From Stenotrophomonas sp. Marseille-Q4652 (lineage in GTDB: Bacteria > Pseudomonadota > Gammaproteobacteria > Xanthomonadales > Xanthomonadaceae): a stretch of 64,000 bases of DNA. Where the stretch lies: the NCBI RefSeq assembly GCF_916618915.1, contig NZ_CAKAKE010000001.1, forward strand, positions 3,145,001 through 3,209,000. Reading direction: 5' to 3'. The position numbers and the translations under genes were made by a program. Shown here piece by piece: positions 43,557 to 59,037 of this stretch. The notes beneath the pieces were generated by a model. The model was not told where the DNA came from and searched no databases. It was given only the letters and a program-made list of their open reading frames with translations. The first letter of the stretch is position 1, and each line of letters starts with the position of its first letter.

Positions 43557-45251
43557 TTAACCTGCCAGTCGCTGCAGCAGGGTGGCGTGGTCGAGGGTTT
43601 CGGCCTCGGCCGCCGAACGGGCGCGGTATTCAAACGTGCCCGCGGCCAGGCCGCGTTCGGAAACCACGACCCGGTGCGGGATGCCGATCAGTTCGATATC
43701 GGCAAACATCGCGCCCGGGCGCAGGCCGCGGTCGTCCAGCGCCGCATCCAGCCCGGCGGCCTGCAGGTCGGCCAGCAGCGATTCGGCCGCGGCGGTAATG
43801 GCCGGGTCCTTCTTCGGGTTGATCATGCACACCACCACCTGCCACGGCGCCATCGCCTGCGGCCAGATGATGCCGGCCTCGTCATGGTTCTGTTCGATCG
43901 CCGCGGCGACGATGCGCGACACGCCGATGCCGTAGCAGCCCATGCTGACCACGGTGGCCTTGCCGTTCTCGTCCAGTACGGTGGCCTTGAGCGCCTCGGC
44001 ATACTTGCGGCCCAGCTGGAATACGTGGCCGACCTCGATACCACGTGCCAGGCGCAGTTCGCCGCCGTCGCGGGCGCGGTCGCCGGCCACGACATTACGG
44101 ATGTCGGCCACTTCCGGCTCGGGCAGGTCGCGGCCGAAATTGACACCGGCCAGGTGGAAACCCTTTTCGTTGGCACCGACCACGAAATCGGCCATGGCCG
44201 CGACGTCGCGGTCGGCAATGACCCGGATTGGCTTGCGCGGATTCACCGGACCGAGGAAACCCGGCTCGCTGCCCAGGTAATCGGCAATCTCGGCCTCGTT
44301 GGCCATGCGGTAATCCAGCAGGCCCTCGACCTTGGCCAGCTTGATTTCATTGACCTCGTGGTCGCCACGCACCAGGGCCAGCACGAAATCGCCTTCGCTG
44401 GTCACCACCGCGATCGACTTGACCGTGCGCAGCAGGGCGATGCCCATCAGTGCGGCCACGTCCTCGCAGGTTTTCTGGGTCGGGGTATCGACCTTGCGCA
44501 TTTCCTCGGCCGCGGCCGGGCGTTGGGCCGGGTCGGCGGCCACGGCGGTTTCCACGTTGGCCGCGTAATCCGAGCCGGTCGAGAAGGCCAGCGCGTCCTC
44601 GCCCGAGGCGGCCAGCACGTGGAATTCCTGCGAGGCATCGCCGCCGATGGCACCCGAGTCAGCCTGTACCGCGCGGAATTCCAGGCCCAGCCGGGTAAAG
44701 ATGCGGGTGTAGGCCGCCTTCATGTTTTCATATTCGGCCACCAGGCTTTCATCGGTCAGGTGGAACGAATAGGCATCCTTCATCAGGAATTCGCGCGCAC
44801 GCATCACGCCGAAACGCGGGCGGATCTCGTCGCGGAACTTGGTCTGGATCTGGTAGAAATTGACCGGCAGCTGCTTGTAGCTGGACAGCTCCTGGCGGGC
44901 GAAATCGGTAATCGCCTCTTCCGCGGTCGGGCTGTAGCAGTATTCCTGCTCCTTGCGGTCCCTGATCTTCAGCAGCTGGCCGCCGAATTTCTGCCAGCGC
45001 CCGGTTTCCTCCCAAAGTTCCTTCGGCTGGATGGTCGGCAGCAGCAGCTCGACGGCGCCGGCGCGGTTCATTTCCTCGCGCACGATCGTTTCCACCTTGC
45101 GCAGCACCCGCAGGCCCAGCGGCGACCAGGTGTACAGGCCCGAGGCCAGCTTGCGGATCATGCCCGCGCGCAGCATCAGCTTGTGGCTGGTGAGTTCCGC
45201 GTCGGCGGGGGTTTCCTTGGTGGTGTGCAGGTGGAACTGGGAGAGGCGCAT
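43557..45251 (-). CDS. proS: Prolyl-tRNA synthetase
   Basis: 564 residues, bacterial (class II) type. Motif 2 [17 protein letters not shown] and motif 3 [16 protein letters not shown] are clear. The INS editing domain (roughly 225-380) removes mischarged alanine; the anticodon-binding domain follows. Starts [14 protein letters not shown] little over 100 bp separates it from the DUF4124 gene on the same strand. Confidence 0.98.
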   Translation of the reverse strand: MRLSQFHLHTTKETPADAELTSHKLMLRAGMIRKLASGLYTWSPLGLRVLRKVETIVREEMNRAGAVELLLPTIQPKELWEETGRWQKFGGQLLKIRDRKEQEYCYSPTAEEAITDFARQELSSYKQLPVNFYQIQTKFRDEIRPRFGVMRAREFLMKDAYSFHLTDESLVAEYENMKAAYTRIFTRLGLEFRAVQADSGAIGGDASQEFHVLAASGEDALAFSTGSDYAANVETAVAADPAQRPAAAEEMRKVDTPTQKTCEDVAALMGIALLRTVKSIAVVTSEGDFVLALVRGDHEVNEIKLAKVEGLLDYRMANEAEIADYLGSEPGFLGPVNPRKPIRVIADRDVAAMADFVVGANEKGFHLAGVNFGRDLPEPEVADIRNVVAGDRARDGGELRLARGIEVGHVFQLGRKYAEALKATVLDENGKATVVSMGCYGIGVSRIVAAAIEQNHDEAGIIWPQAMAPWQVVVCMINPKKDPAITAAAESLLADLQAAGLDAALDDRGLRPGAMFADIELIGIPHRVVVSERGLAAGTFEYRARSAAEAETLDHATLLQRLAG

Positions 45252-45397
45252 GGCGGCTTCGCAAATCGGCGGAATCGCCTATTTTGCCAGCCCGGCCCGC
45301 GCTTGGGGCGGCGGACGACGGCCCGGGCGTCGCCGCACCTGGTCCGGGCGCCGGGTCACGCCATCAGCGGATGTCGGGGCCTGGCCGGCCCGCGACC

Positions 45398-45769
45398 TCA
45401 GGGTTTGCAGTAGGCCTTGGCGGTGGCCTCGGCCAGTTCCTTCTGGGCCTGGCGCTGGCTGTCGTCCAGCGGCGTCTCAGGGGTGCCGTCGCCGTCGTTG
45501 TCCTGCAGCAGCTTGGCCGTGCTGGACAGCAGCTCCAGGTTCTTGCGCGCGGCCAGGCACTGGGCCGGCTGGTCTTCAGCGGCCGCTGGGGCCTCGGCTA
45601 CGGCGCCGCCGCGGTTGTCGATGCGCATGGCCTCGTAGGCCTTGCCCACGGGTGGCTTCTCCGAGTACTGGGTGACGCCGTTGGCGTCCTTCCACTTGTA
45701 CACGTTGCCGGCGGCGGCCGCGAAACTGGTGAACAGCAACAGGCAGCCAAGATGGGCCAGCACGCGCAT
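45398..45769 (-). CDS. DUF4124 domain-containing periplasmic protein
   Basis: 123 residues. Signal peptide LAHLGCLLLFTSFAAAA, then the DUF4124 motif GNVYKWKDANGVTQYSEKPP (first ~25 mature residues), then a helical tail ending with Cys (AYCKP). The start ATG 45767-45769 is set by the signal peptide; upstream open frame is not coding-like. Function is unknown; DUF4124 proteins are exported and common in Xanthomonadaceae. Confidence 0.88.
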   Translation of the reverse strand: MRVLAHLGCLLLFTSFAAAAGNVYKWKDANGVTQYSEKPPVGKAYEAMRIDNRGGAVAEAPAAAEDQPAQCLAARKNLELLSSTAKLLQDNDGDGTPETPLDDSQRQAQKELAEATAKAYCKP

Positions 45770-45918
45770 TGGACAACTCCAGGAACCGGTGTGGAGCGCG
45801 GATTGCACCACCGGCGGCAGCGGCTGGCAAGCCGCGCGGCCTGCCGCGCGAGGATGGGCGTGACCGCGTCCACGGTTCAAGCTACTCGGGCGGCCCCGCA
45901 ACGCCTACACTTTCCAGT

Positions 45919-46695
45919 ATGGATGAGATCAAACCCCCGCCGCGCTCGCGCAGCATCTACCTGTTGCCCAACCTGATCACCACCGGCGGCCTGTTTGCCG
46001 GCTTCTACGCGATCATCGCCGCGGCCAACGGTGATTTCGTCAACGCAGCGATCGCGGTGTTTGTCGCCGCGGTGATGGATGGCCTGGACGGGCGCGTGGC
46101 GCGCCTGACCGGCACCAGTTCCGAGTTCGGCGTGCAGTACGACTCGCTGGCCGACCTGGTCAGCTTCGGCATGGCCCCGGCGCTGGTCATGTACCACTGG
46201 TCGCTGGCCGCGCTGAAGTTCGACGGCCAGCTGCTGGGCCGGCTGGGCTGGGCGGTGGCGTTCCTGTATGCGGCCTGCGCCGCGCTGCGCCTGGCCCGCT
46301 TCAATACCCAGGTCGGCGTGGTCGACAAGCGCTGGTTCATCGGCCTGGCCAGCCCGGCCGCGGCCGGGCTGATGATGTCCTTCGTCTGGGCCTTTGCCGA
46401 TGGCAACCTGGGCTGGAGCGGTGAAGAGCTGCGCTTCGTTGCCCTGGGTGTGACCGTGGTTGCCGCGCTGCTGATGGTCAGCCGCATCCGCTTCTGGAGC
46501 TTCAAGGGTGGCGGTGACCCGAATCCGCGTGCCGGCCGCGTGCCGTTCCTGGTGCTGGCCCTGGTGCCGGTGATCCTGGCGATGATGGCCGTCGATCCGC
46601 CGCGGGTGCTGCTGGTGGTCGGCGTGGTCTATGCGCTGTCCGGCCCGCTGATGTGGCTGTGGCAGCGGCGCAAGCCGGTGGCCCCGGCCGCGTGA
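45919..46695 (+). CDS. pssA: CDP-diacylglycerol--serine O-phosphatidyltransferase
   Basis: 258 residues with about eight membrane segments. The CDP-alcohol phosphotransferase motif is complete: D54-G-x-D57-G...A61-R62...G71...D75...D79. It makes phosphatidylserine, the precursor of phosphatidylethanolamine. ATG 45919 is used; the frame runs upstream into non-coding sequence. Stop overlaps the next start (TGATG). Confidence 0.95.
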   Translation: MDEIKPPPRSRSIYLLPNLITTGGLFAGFYAIIAAANGDFVNAAIAVFVAAVMDGLDGRVARLTGTSSEFGVQYDSLADLVSFGMAPALVMYHWSLAALKFDGQLLGRLGWAVAFLYAACAALRLARFNTQVGVVDKRWFIGLASPAAAGLMMSFVWAFADGNLGWSGEELRFVALGVTVVAALLMVSRIRFWSFKGGGDPNPRAGRVPFLVLALVPVILAMMAVDPPRVLLVVGVVYALSGPLMWLWQRRKPVAPAA

Positions 46696-47147
46696 TGGAC
46701 ATGACCGGCGCCTTGCCCTGGTCCGAGCAACAGCTGTCATGGCTGCAGGCCATGGGCTACACGGTCTATGTCGACGCCCAGGCCGCCGAGGCGGCAGCGG
46801 TTCCGCTGGTGCCGGCCGAGCCGGTGGCGGCTGCTCCCAGCGAAGCGCCGGCGCCGCGTCGCATCGAGGCACCGGCGATGCCGCCGCGTCGCGCTCCTGT
46901 TCCTGCGCCGGAGCCTGGGGTTGCCGCTGCCCCGGCCTCGGCGCGAGCGGCGGGCCGACGTGCTTCTGTACGCCTGCCTGACCGCCTGCAGATCGCATTG
47001 CTGCGGGCCTCCGGCTTGAATCCGTCCGACCCGCAGACGCAGTCGGTCATGGAAGGCTGGCGGCTGGACGAGCTGCGCGGCAACCCGGCGGCCAAGCGCG
47101 CACTGTGGCCGCAGTTGCGCGCGCTGAGGCGGGCACGCCGGCAATGA
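46695..47147 (+). CDS. holD: HolD-like DNA polymerase III psi subunit candidate
   Basis: 150 residues. N-terminus SEQQLSWLQAMGYTVY and C-terminus EGWRLDELRGNPAAKRALW resemble the two conserved regions of E. coli HolD (the latter: LRANPTARAALW). The middle is an unconserved Ala/Pro-rich linker. As in E. coli, it overlaps rimI (ATGA), and the partner chi subunit (holC) lies 3.7 kb away. Psi links chi to the clamp loader and single-strand binding protein. The call rests on short motifs plus synteny. Confidence 0.65.
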   Translation: MDMTGALPWSEQQLSWLQAMGYTVYVDAQAAEAAAVPLVPAEPVAAAPSEAPAPRRIEAPAMPPRRAPVPAPEPGVAAAPASARAAGRRASVRLPDRLQIALLRASGLNPSDPQTQSVMEGWRLDELRGNPAAKRALWPQLRALRRARRQ

Positions 47148-47644
47148 GCACGCTGGCAAGGCCGGTGACGGCGGCGATGCGTCCGCTGCGCGAGCAGGAC
47201 CTGGACGCGGTGATGCAGGTGGAGCGCCGCGCCTATCCGTTCCCGTGGACCCGCGGAATCTTCCTGGACTGCCTGCGCGCCGGCTATCCGGCCCGGGTGC
47301 TGGAAGAACACGAGCAGATCATCGGCTACGGCGTGCTCAGCGTCGCGGCCGACGAGGCGCACGTGCTCAATGTCTGCGTCGATCCGTTGAGCCAGTCGCA
47401 CGGTCACGGCCGCCGCCTGCTGCAGGAACTGGTGCGCGTGGCACGCGCGCAGGGATGCTGCCGCGTGTTCCTCGAAGTGCGGCCTTCCAATGCCCCGGCC
47501 GTTGCGCTGTACCGCAGCGAGGGCTTCAACGAGATCGGCCGCCGCCCGCGTTATTACCCCGCGCCCAACAATGGTCGCGAGGACGCACTGGTGATGGCGA
47601 TGGAGCTGATCGACGGCGACATCGAGAAGATGCCGCCGCTGTAA
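47144..47644 (+). CDS. rimI: Ribosomal protein bS18 N-alpha-acetyltransferase RimI
   Basis: 166 residues, GNAT family. RPLREQDLDAVMQVERRAYPFPWTR is the family N-terminus; the acetyl-CoA loop is QSHGHGRRLL; FLEVRPSNAPAVALYRSEGF and GRRPRYYP complete the RimI signature. It acetylates ribosomal protein bS18. Start ATG 47144 overlaps the upstream HolD-like stop. Confidence 0.95.
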   Translation: MSTLARPVTAAMRPLREQDLDAVMQVERRAYPFPWTRGIFLDCLRAGYPARVLEEHEQIIGYGVLSVAADEAHVLNVCVDPLSQSHGHGRRLLQELVRVARAQGCCRVFLEVRPSNAPAVALYRSEGFNEIGRRPRYYPAPNNGREDALVMAMELIDGDIEKMPPL

Positions 47645-47664
47645 GCGTCGCGAATTCCACAGAC

Positions 47665-47687
47665 AAAAGGCGCCGTCAGGCGCCTTT
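47665..47687. terminator. Bidirectional rho-independent terminator
   Basis: 9-bp stem AAAGGCGCC/GGCGCCTTT (47666-47674/47679-47687) with GTCA loop, between convergent rimI and valS. Confidence 0.85.
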
Positions 47688-47701
47688 GTCGTTTGCGTGG
47701 C

Positions 47702-47728
47702 ACGGGAGCCGCGCAAGGCGGCTCCCGT
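47702..47728. other. Second strong hairpin between rimI and valS
   Basis: 11-bp perfect stem ACGGGAGCCGC/GCGGCTCCCGT (47702-47712/47718-47728) with a 5-nt loop, 5 bp after the valS stop, no T-run. It may help termination or stabilise the valS mRNA end. Confidence 0.6.
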
Positions 47729-47733
47729 TGCGG

Positions 47734-50634
<2,901 letters not shown>

Positions 50635-50672
50635 GGCGGTATCAGGTGGTCAGGGGGAGGGCGGGCGCGGGC

Positions 50673-50861
50673 TCAGCGGCCCAGGGCGCGCGCGATCTTC
50701 TTGTCGGTGTGGTACTGGCTGACCGCGTAGGCGGCCCAGATCGCGCCGGGCAGCCACCCGATCAGGGTGACCTGCAGGACCAGGCAGACGATGCCGGCAA
50801 TCGGCCGGCCAATGGTGAAGAACGCCAGCCACGGCAGCAGGATGGCAATCAAAAGACGCAA
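50673..50861 (-). CDS. YqaE/Pmp3 family small membrane protein
   Basis: 62 residues starting at TTG 50859-50861, with GGAG seven bases upstream; there is no ATG, so the usual longer open frame is spurious. Two hydrophobic helices, LLIAILLPWLAFFTIGR and a GWLPGAIWAAYAV segment, match the UPF0057 (Pmp3) family of membrane-potential-associated peptides. Its C-terminus YHTDKKIARAL is basic. Lies between holC and valS on the same strand. Confidence 0.72.
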   Translation of the reverse strand: MRLLIAILLPWLAFFTIGRPIAGIVCLVLQVTLIGWLPGAIWAAYAVSQYHTDKKIARALGR

Positions 50862-50880
50862 GGCGGCTCTCCGGCAGGAA

Positions 50881-51306
50881 TTACATGTCGTGCTTGTTGA
50901 GGGAGTAGCCGGCGGCCTTGTACTGGCGCCAGCGCTCGCGCAGCGGCTCGCGTGCCGACGGATCGGCAGGCACCACTTCCAGCACCCGGTCGCAGGCGCC
51001 GAGGTACGGCTCATCGCGCAGGTTGATCACCAGCGGCCGTTCCGGTGCGTCGGTGCCGGGCGTGGCGATCAGCACGAGGGCTTCTTCCTCGTCCACGTCC
51101 TCGCCGATGATCTGGTGCGGGATGTAGGCGTCGTCGTCGAAGGCCCACAGCAGCTCGTCCAGTTCCTCGGCCTGCGCCGCGTCGCGGGCGAGCACCGTGG
51201 TGAACAGCCCGGCGTCGTTGGCCTTGCGCGCCAGCTCGCACACCAGGCGCAGCGGCTCGCTGAGGAAGCGCGGCTTGGCGATCAGGTAGAAGTCGGCGCG
51301 GGGCAT
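50881..51306 (-). CDS. holC: DNA polymerase III chi subunit
   Basis: 141 residues. Starts PRADFYLIAKPRFLSEPLRL and has LLWAFDDDAYIPHQI, the HolC signature; ends QYKAAGYSLNKHDM. Chi links the clamp loader to SSB. It follows pepA, as in many gammaproteobacteria. Confidence 0.95.
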   Translation of the reverse strand: MPRADFYLIAKPRFLSEPLRLVCELARKANDAGLFTTVLARDAAQAEELDELLWAFDDDAYIPHQIIGEDVDEEEALVLIATPGTDAPERPLVINLRDEPYLGACDRVLEVVPADPSAREPLRERWRQYKAAGYSLNKHDM

Positions 51307-51333
51307 TCGGTAACCGGGGAAGGGGTATCAAGG

Positions 51334-51375
51334 GGGTCAGAGTGCCGTTTTGCGGACAGAACTGCACTCTGACCC
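51334..51375. repeat. REP-like palindromic element between holC and pepA
   Basis: Perfect 12-bp inverted repeat GGGTCAGAGTGC/GCACTCTGACCC with an 18-nt centre. GGGTCAGAGT/ACTCTGACCC arms resemble REP sequences tied to REP-associated tyrosine transposases (RAYTs). Only one copy is seen in the window and no transposase gene is adjacent. Confidence 0.6.
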
Positions 51376-51394
51376 GGGTTTTGCTTCTTGCTTT

Positions 51395-52873
<1,479 letters not shown>

Positions 52874-52899
52874 TGATCAGATTTCCGTAGCCAAATCCG

Positions 52900-52905
52900 T
52901 ACAAT
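52900..52905 (+). promoter_or_regulatory. -10-like element upstream of lptFG
   Basis: TACAAT 75 nt before the lptF start. A TTGATC sits 21 nt upstream, too far for a standard -35, so the call is tentative. Confidence 0.3.
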
Positions 52906-52979
52906 CGCGGACTGTTTACGCCCAACCATGCAGGCTGGGCACGTCGCGAACCGATCAGAGAGTTTAAACCACCCGCCCC

Positions 52980-54059
52980 ATGCCGAAGCTTGACCGCTAC
53001 CTGCTACGTGACTTCGTCCAGAGCTTCCTGGCCACCCTGATCGTGCTGCTGGTGGTGAGCGTGGGCGGCGTGCTGGTGGACATCCTCGGCAACATCGCCG
53101 ACGGCAAGCTCCCCGCGCGGCTGCTGTTCTCCCAGCTCGGCCTGCAGTTCGTGGTCTACATGCCGCTGATCCTGCCGCTGGCGCTGATGCTGGGCATGCT
53201 GCTGGCCGTGGCCCGGCTGTACCGGGATTCGGAGATGGCGGTGCTGACCGCCATCGGCGTGGGTCCGCGCCGCCTGCTGCGGCCGCTGGCGATGCTGGTG
53301 GTGCCGGTCGTCGCGCTGGTCGGGGCCTGCTCGCTGTGGCTGGGCCCGTGGGCCGAGCGCACTGCCGAGCGCCTGATCCAGGATGCCAACCGCAGCGTGG
53401 TGCTGGCCGGGCTGGACGCCGGGCGCTTCAACCAGCTGCCCGGCGGCGGCATCGTCTACCTGTCCTCGGTTTCGGCCGACGGCACCGGGCTGGGCAAGGT
53501 GTTCATGCAGCGCCAGCAGGACGGCCGCATCGACGTGGTGCTGGCCGAGCGCGGGGCGATGTTCTTCGAGGGCGAGCGCCGCCGCTTCCTGCGCCTGGAG
53601 GACGGTCATCGGGTCGAGGGCCCGGCCGATGGTGCACTGGACTACCGCCTGATGCGCTACGCCAGCAACGAGGTCGCGCTGCCGGACCGGGCCGAAGCGC
53701 GCGAGAGCGATGACCCCGAACTGCTGCCGACGATGCAGCTGATCGGTGATCCGCGCCCCACCGCCACTGCCCAGCTGCATGCGCGCATTACCCCGCCGCT
53801 GCTGGCCCTGGCATTTGCCCTGCTGGCGGTGCCGCTGTCGCGCAGCGCCCCGCGTCAGCAGCGTCATGGCCGCATGCTGCTGGCCTTCCTCGCGTATCTG
53901 GCCGGCATCAACCTGATGTTCGTCGGCACCCAGCTGCTGGCCAACGGCAAGCTGCCGGGTGTGGTCGGCCTGTGGTGGCTGAGCCTGCCGCTGCTGGCAC
54001 TCGCCGTGTGGGCCTACTTCCGTGATGGCCGCCTGTCGCGGCGGAGGGCCAGCGCATGA
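52980..54059 (+). CDS. lptF: LPS export ABC transporter permease LptF
   Basis: 359 residues. Membrane helices near both ends flank a periplasmic beta-jellyroll (~130-260). KLDRYLLRDFVQSF at the start and the DSEMAVLTAIGVGPRRLLRP coupling segment are characteristic. With LptG and LptB it extracts LPS from the inner membrane. Overlaps lptG (ATGA). Confidence 0.97.
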   Translation: MPKLDRYLLRDFVQSFLATLIVLLVVSVGGVLVDILGNIADGKLPARLLFSQLGLQFVVYMPLILPLALMLGMLLAVARLYRDSEMAVLTAIGVGPRRLLRPLAMLVVPVVALVGACSLWLGPWAERTAERLIQDANRSVVLAGLDAGRFNQLPGGGIVYLSSVSADGTGLGKVFMQRQQDGRIDVVLAERGAMFFEGERRRFLRLEDGHRVEGPADGALDYRLMRYASNEVALPDRAEARESDDPELLPTMQLIGDPRPTATAQLHARITPPLLALAFALLAVPLSRSAPRQQRHGRMLLAFLAYLAGINLMFVGTQLLANGKLPGVVGLWWLSLPLLALAVWAYFRDGRLSRRRASA

Positions 54060-55162
54060 AGCTGCGGCCGATGATCTTTGACTTCTACCTGTGCCGCGCG
54101 GTGCTGGGCACGGTGCTGCTGACCTGGGCAGTGCTGGTCGGACTGGACGTGGTGATCGCCCTGTCCGGTGAGTTCAAGAACGTGGGCCAGGGTGACTACA
54201 GCTTCGGCCACGCGGTGGCCTGGGTGGCCTACACGGTGCCGCGCCGCGCCTACACGATGTTCCCGACCGCGGCGGTGATCGGTGCGCTGATGGGACTGGG
54301 CCAGCTGGCCGCGACCTCCGAGCTGACCGCGCTGCGCGCGCTGGGCCTGTCGCGGCGGCGGCTGGCACTGTCGGTGGCGGTGTCGCTGTCGCTGCTGACC
54401 GCACTGATGGTGGTCAGTGGCGAAACCGTCGGTCCGTGGGGCCAGGCCCGCGCGGACATCCTCAAGACCAGCGCCCGGTTCCAGACCAATGTGACCATGG
54501 CCCGCTACTCGGGCATGTGGGCACGCGAGGGCGACACCTTCCTCAACGCGCAGTCCGGCGAGGAGCAGCTGACCGACGACGGCGGCACCCGGCTGGTGCT
54601 GCACGACGTGCGCCTGTACCAGGTATCACCGGAAGGGCGACTGGCTTCGATCACCCACGCAGCCCAGGCCGAACATGATGGCCAGGGCTGGATGTTGAAG
54701 GGGGGGCGCCGCGACGTGTTCGGCGAGCGCTCGGCCACCCGCGAGACCTTCGAGCAGCAGCCCTGGGCGTCGGACCTGGACGCCACCGCGCTGGCGGCCG
54801 GCCTGACCAAGCCGCGCAACCTGCCGGCCAGCGAGTTGCGCACCAGCATCGAATACCGCCATCGCAATGGTCTGGATGCCCGTGACTACGAGGACATCTA
54901 CTGGAGCCGCTGGTTCTATCCGCTCAACGTGCTGGCCCTGTGCCTGGCGGCGGTGCCGTTTGCCTTCGGCTCGCTGCGCAGCGGTGGCATGGGCAAGCGG
55001 CTGTTCCTCGGCATCCTGTTCGCGCTGGGCTTCTGGCTGCTGCAACTATTCTTCGGACGCATGGCCGGTGCGCTCAAGTTCGATTACCGCATCGCCTACG
55101 CACTGCCGCCCATCGTGATGCTGCTGGCTTCGCACTTCCTGTTCCGGCGCAAATCCGGCTAA
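54056..55162 (+). CDS. lptG: LPS export ABC transporter permease LptG
   Basis: 368 residues, same architecture as LptF: MIFDFYLCRAVLGTVLL start, SELTALRALGLSRRRLALSV coupling segment, and a periplasmic jellyroll in the middle. Works as LptB2FG. Ends 143 bp before maeB. Confidence 0.97.
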   Translation: MKLRPMIFDFYLCRAVLGTVLLTWAVLVGLDVVIALSGEFKNVGQGDYSFGHAVAWVAYTVPRRAYTMFPTAAVIGALMGLGQLAATSELTALRALGLSRRRLALSVAVSLSLLTALMVVSGETVGPWGQARADILKTSARFQTNVTMARYSGMWAREGDTFLNAQSGEEQLTDDGGTRLVLHDVRLYQVSPEGRLASITHAAQAEHDGQGWMLKGGRRDVFGERSATRETFEQQPWASDLDATALAAGLTKPRNLPASELRTSIEYRHRNGLDARDYEDIYWSRWFYPLNVLALCLAAVPFAFGSLRSGGMGKRLFLGILFALGFWLLQLFFGRMAGALKFDYRIAYALPPIVMLLASHFLFRRKSG

Positions 55163-55270
55163 CAGGTCGCCGCCGCAGGGCGACGTGGGGCGCCCAGTTG
55201 CCTTTGGCTGGACTGAAGGATGTCGCAGCGCAGCATCGAGAAGGCCCGGCACCTGCGCCGGTGACGGGGT

Positions 55271-55276
55271 TAGAAT
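55271..55276 (+). promoter_or_regulatory. -10-like element upstream of maeB
   Basis: TAGAAT in a GTTAGAAT context, 29 nt before the maeB start. No clear -35. Confidence 0.35.
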
Positions 55277-55305
55277 CGACGGTTCAGCCACAGCAAAGCC
55301 CGTCG

Positions 55306-57597
<2,292 letters not shown>

Positions 57598-57674
57598 TCC
57601 CACACCCGGTTGCACCGTGCAGGCCCGGCATCTCCGGGCCTTGCCGTATCCGGGCCACGGACGCGCGGCGCTGC

Positions 57675-57680
57675 TAGAAT
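57675..57680 (+). promoter_or_regulatory. -10-like element upstream of the zinc-finger gene
   Basis: TAGAAT in a TGCTAGAAT (extended -10) context, 35 nt before the start of the zinc-finger gene. Confidence 0.4.
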
Positions 57681-57714
57681 TGCCGCCTCGCACTCGCTGA
57701 TGCCATCAATCCCC

Positions 57715-57912
57715 ATGAACCACACCGCCACCGCGCCCGCCAACGCCCAGAAGCGTTACAACGTGCACCGCAACGAGCTGCCGCTGAGCTGCCCGACGCC
57801 GGAAATGGCGCTGTGGAACTCGCATCCGCGCGTGTACCTGCCGATCGAGGACGAGCCCAACGGCGAGGCCGCCTGCCCGTACTGTGGTTCGGTGTTCGTA
57901 CTGGTCGACTGA
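57715..57912 (+). CDS. CHCC zinc-finger domain protein (zf-CHCC, NDUFS6-like)
   Basis: 65 residues from ATG 57715. Zinc ligands C26, H37, C54 and C57 give the CHCC pattern of the PF10276 family (LSCPTPEMALWNSHPRV, ACPYCGSVF). In eukaryotes the related domain is in complex I NDUFS6; the bacterial role is unknown. It stands 12 bp before a glycosyltransferase gene and is probably co-transcribed with the LPS core genes. Confidence 0.9.
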   Translation: MNHTATAPANAQKRYNVHRNELPLSCPTPEMALWNSHPRVYLPIEDEPNGEAACPYCGSVFVLVD

Positions 57913-57924
57913 CCCGGTCCGCCG

Positions 57925-59037
57925 ATGCGCCGGCTGACCGTGGTGCAGTTGCTGCCGGCACTGCATTCGGGCGGGGTCGAGCGCTCGACACTGGAAATTT
58001 CCGCCGCGCTGGTTGCCGCCGGGCACCGTTCGCTCGTGGTCTCGGCCGGCGGTCGCCTGGTCGAGCCCCTGCTGGCCGCCGGTGGCGAGCACCTCACCCT
58101 GGACATCGGTCGCAAGTCGCTGCTGACCCTGCGCCATGTCGCCAGCCTGCGCCGGCTCTTCGCCGAGGTCGGGGCCGACATCGTGCATGCACGCTCGCGG
58201 TTGCCGGCCTGGCTGGGCTGGCATGCGCTGCGCGCGCTGCCCCAGGCGCAGCGTCCGCGCTGGGTCACAACGGTCCACGGGCTCAATTCCCCGGGCCGCT
58301 ACAGCGCCATCATGGCCAGCGGGCAGCGCGTGATCTGCGTATCGAACACGGTGCGCGACTACGTGCAGCGCCATTACCCGGCCACCGACCCAGCGGTACT
58401 GCTGGTCATCCCCCGTGGCGTGGACGTGGCCCAGTTCCCGCGTGCAGCGCGCGGCGATGCCCGTGCCCGTGCGGCGGTGGCCGAGCTGCATCCGTCGCTG
58501 GCCGGGCCCGACCCGGTCCTGCTGCTGCCCGGCCGTGGCACCCGGCTCAAGGGCCATGGTCATGCCGTGCGCCTGCTGGCCGGGCTGCACGCCGCCGGCG
58601 TGCCGGCGCGGCTGTGGATGCCCGGGGCGCGCGAGCCCGGGCGCGAGGACTACATCGCCGGCATCGAGGCCGAGGCCACCCGCCTGGGCGTGGCGCAGTC
58701 GCTGGTGATCAGCGAGGCAACCTCGGCCATTGCCCGGGCCTATGCCGCCAGCGACCTGGTGCTGCAGCTGTCCGACAAACCCGAGGCCTTTGGCCGTACC
58801 GTGCTCGAGGCCCTGTCGGTGGGCCGTCCGGTGCTGGGCTGGGACCATGGTGGCGTTGGCGAACTGCTGGGCCAGCTGCAGCCTTCCGGCGCAGTGGCGC
58901 CGATGGACGCGACGGCACTGGCGCAGCGCGCGCTGCAGTTGCTGGCCGCGCCGCCGACCCCGCCGACCCGCATCCCCTTTACCCTGCAGGCCATGCAGCG
59001 CCAGACCCTCGATGTCTATGAACAGCTTGTCCGCTGA
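57925..59037 (+). CDS. Family-4 glycosyltransferase, LPS core
   Basis: 370 residues, GT-B fold. N-terminal VVQLLPALHSGGVERSTLE and C-terminal EAFGRTVLEALSVGRPVLGW donor-binding region with the conserved E-x7-E. Probably adds a sugar to the LPS core or an early O-chain, given zinc-finger, waaL, lpxL and waaA neighbours. The donor is not readable. Confidence 0.88.
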   Translation: MRRLTVVQLLPALHSGGVERSTLEISAALVAAGHRSLVVSAGGRLVEPLLAAGGEHLTLDIGRKSLLTLRHVASLRRLFAEVGADIVHARSRLPAWLGWHALRALPQAQRPRWVTTVHGLNSPGRYSAIMASGQRVICVSNTVRDYVQRHYPATDPAVLLVIPRGVDVAQFPRAARGDARARAAVAELHPSLAGPDPVLLLPGRGTRLKGHGHAVRLLAGLHAAGVPARLWMPGAREPGREDYIAGIEAEATRLGVAQSLVISEATSAIARAYAASDLVLQLSDKPEAFGRTVLEALSVGRPVLGWDHGGVGELLGQLQPSGAVAPMDATALAQRALQLLAAPPTPPTRIPFTLQAMQRQTLDVYEQLVR

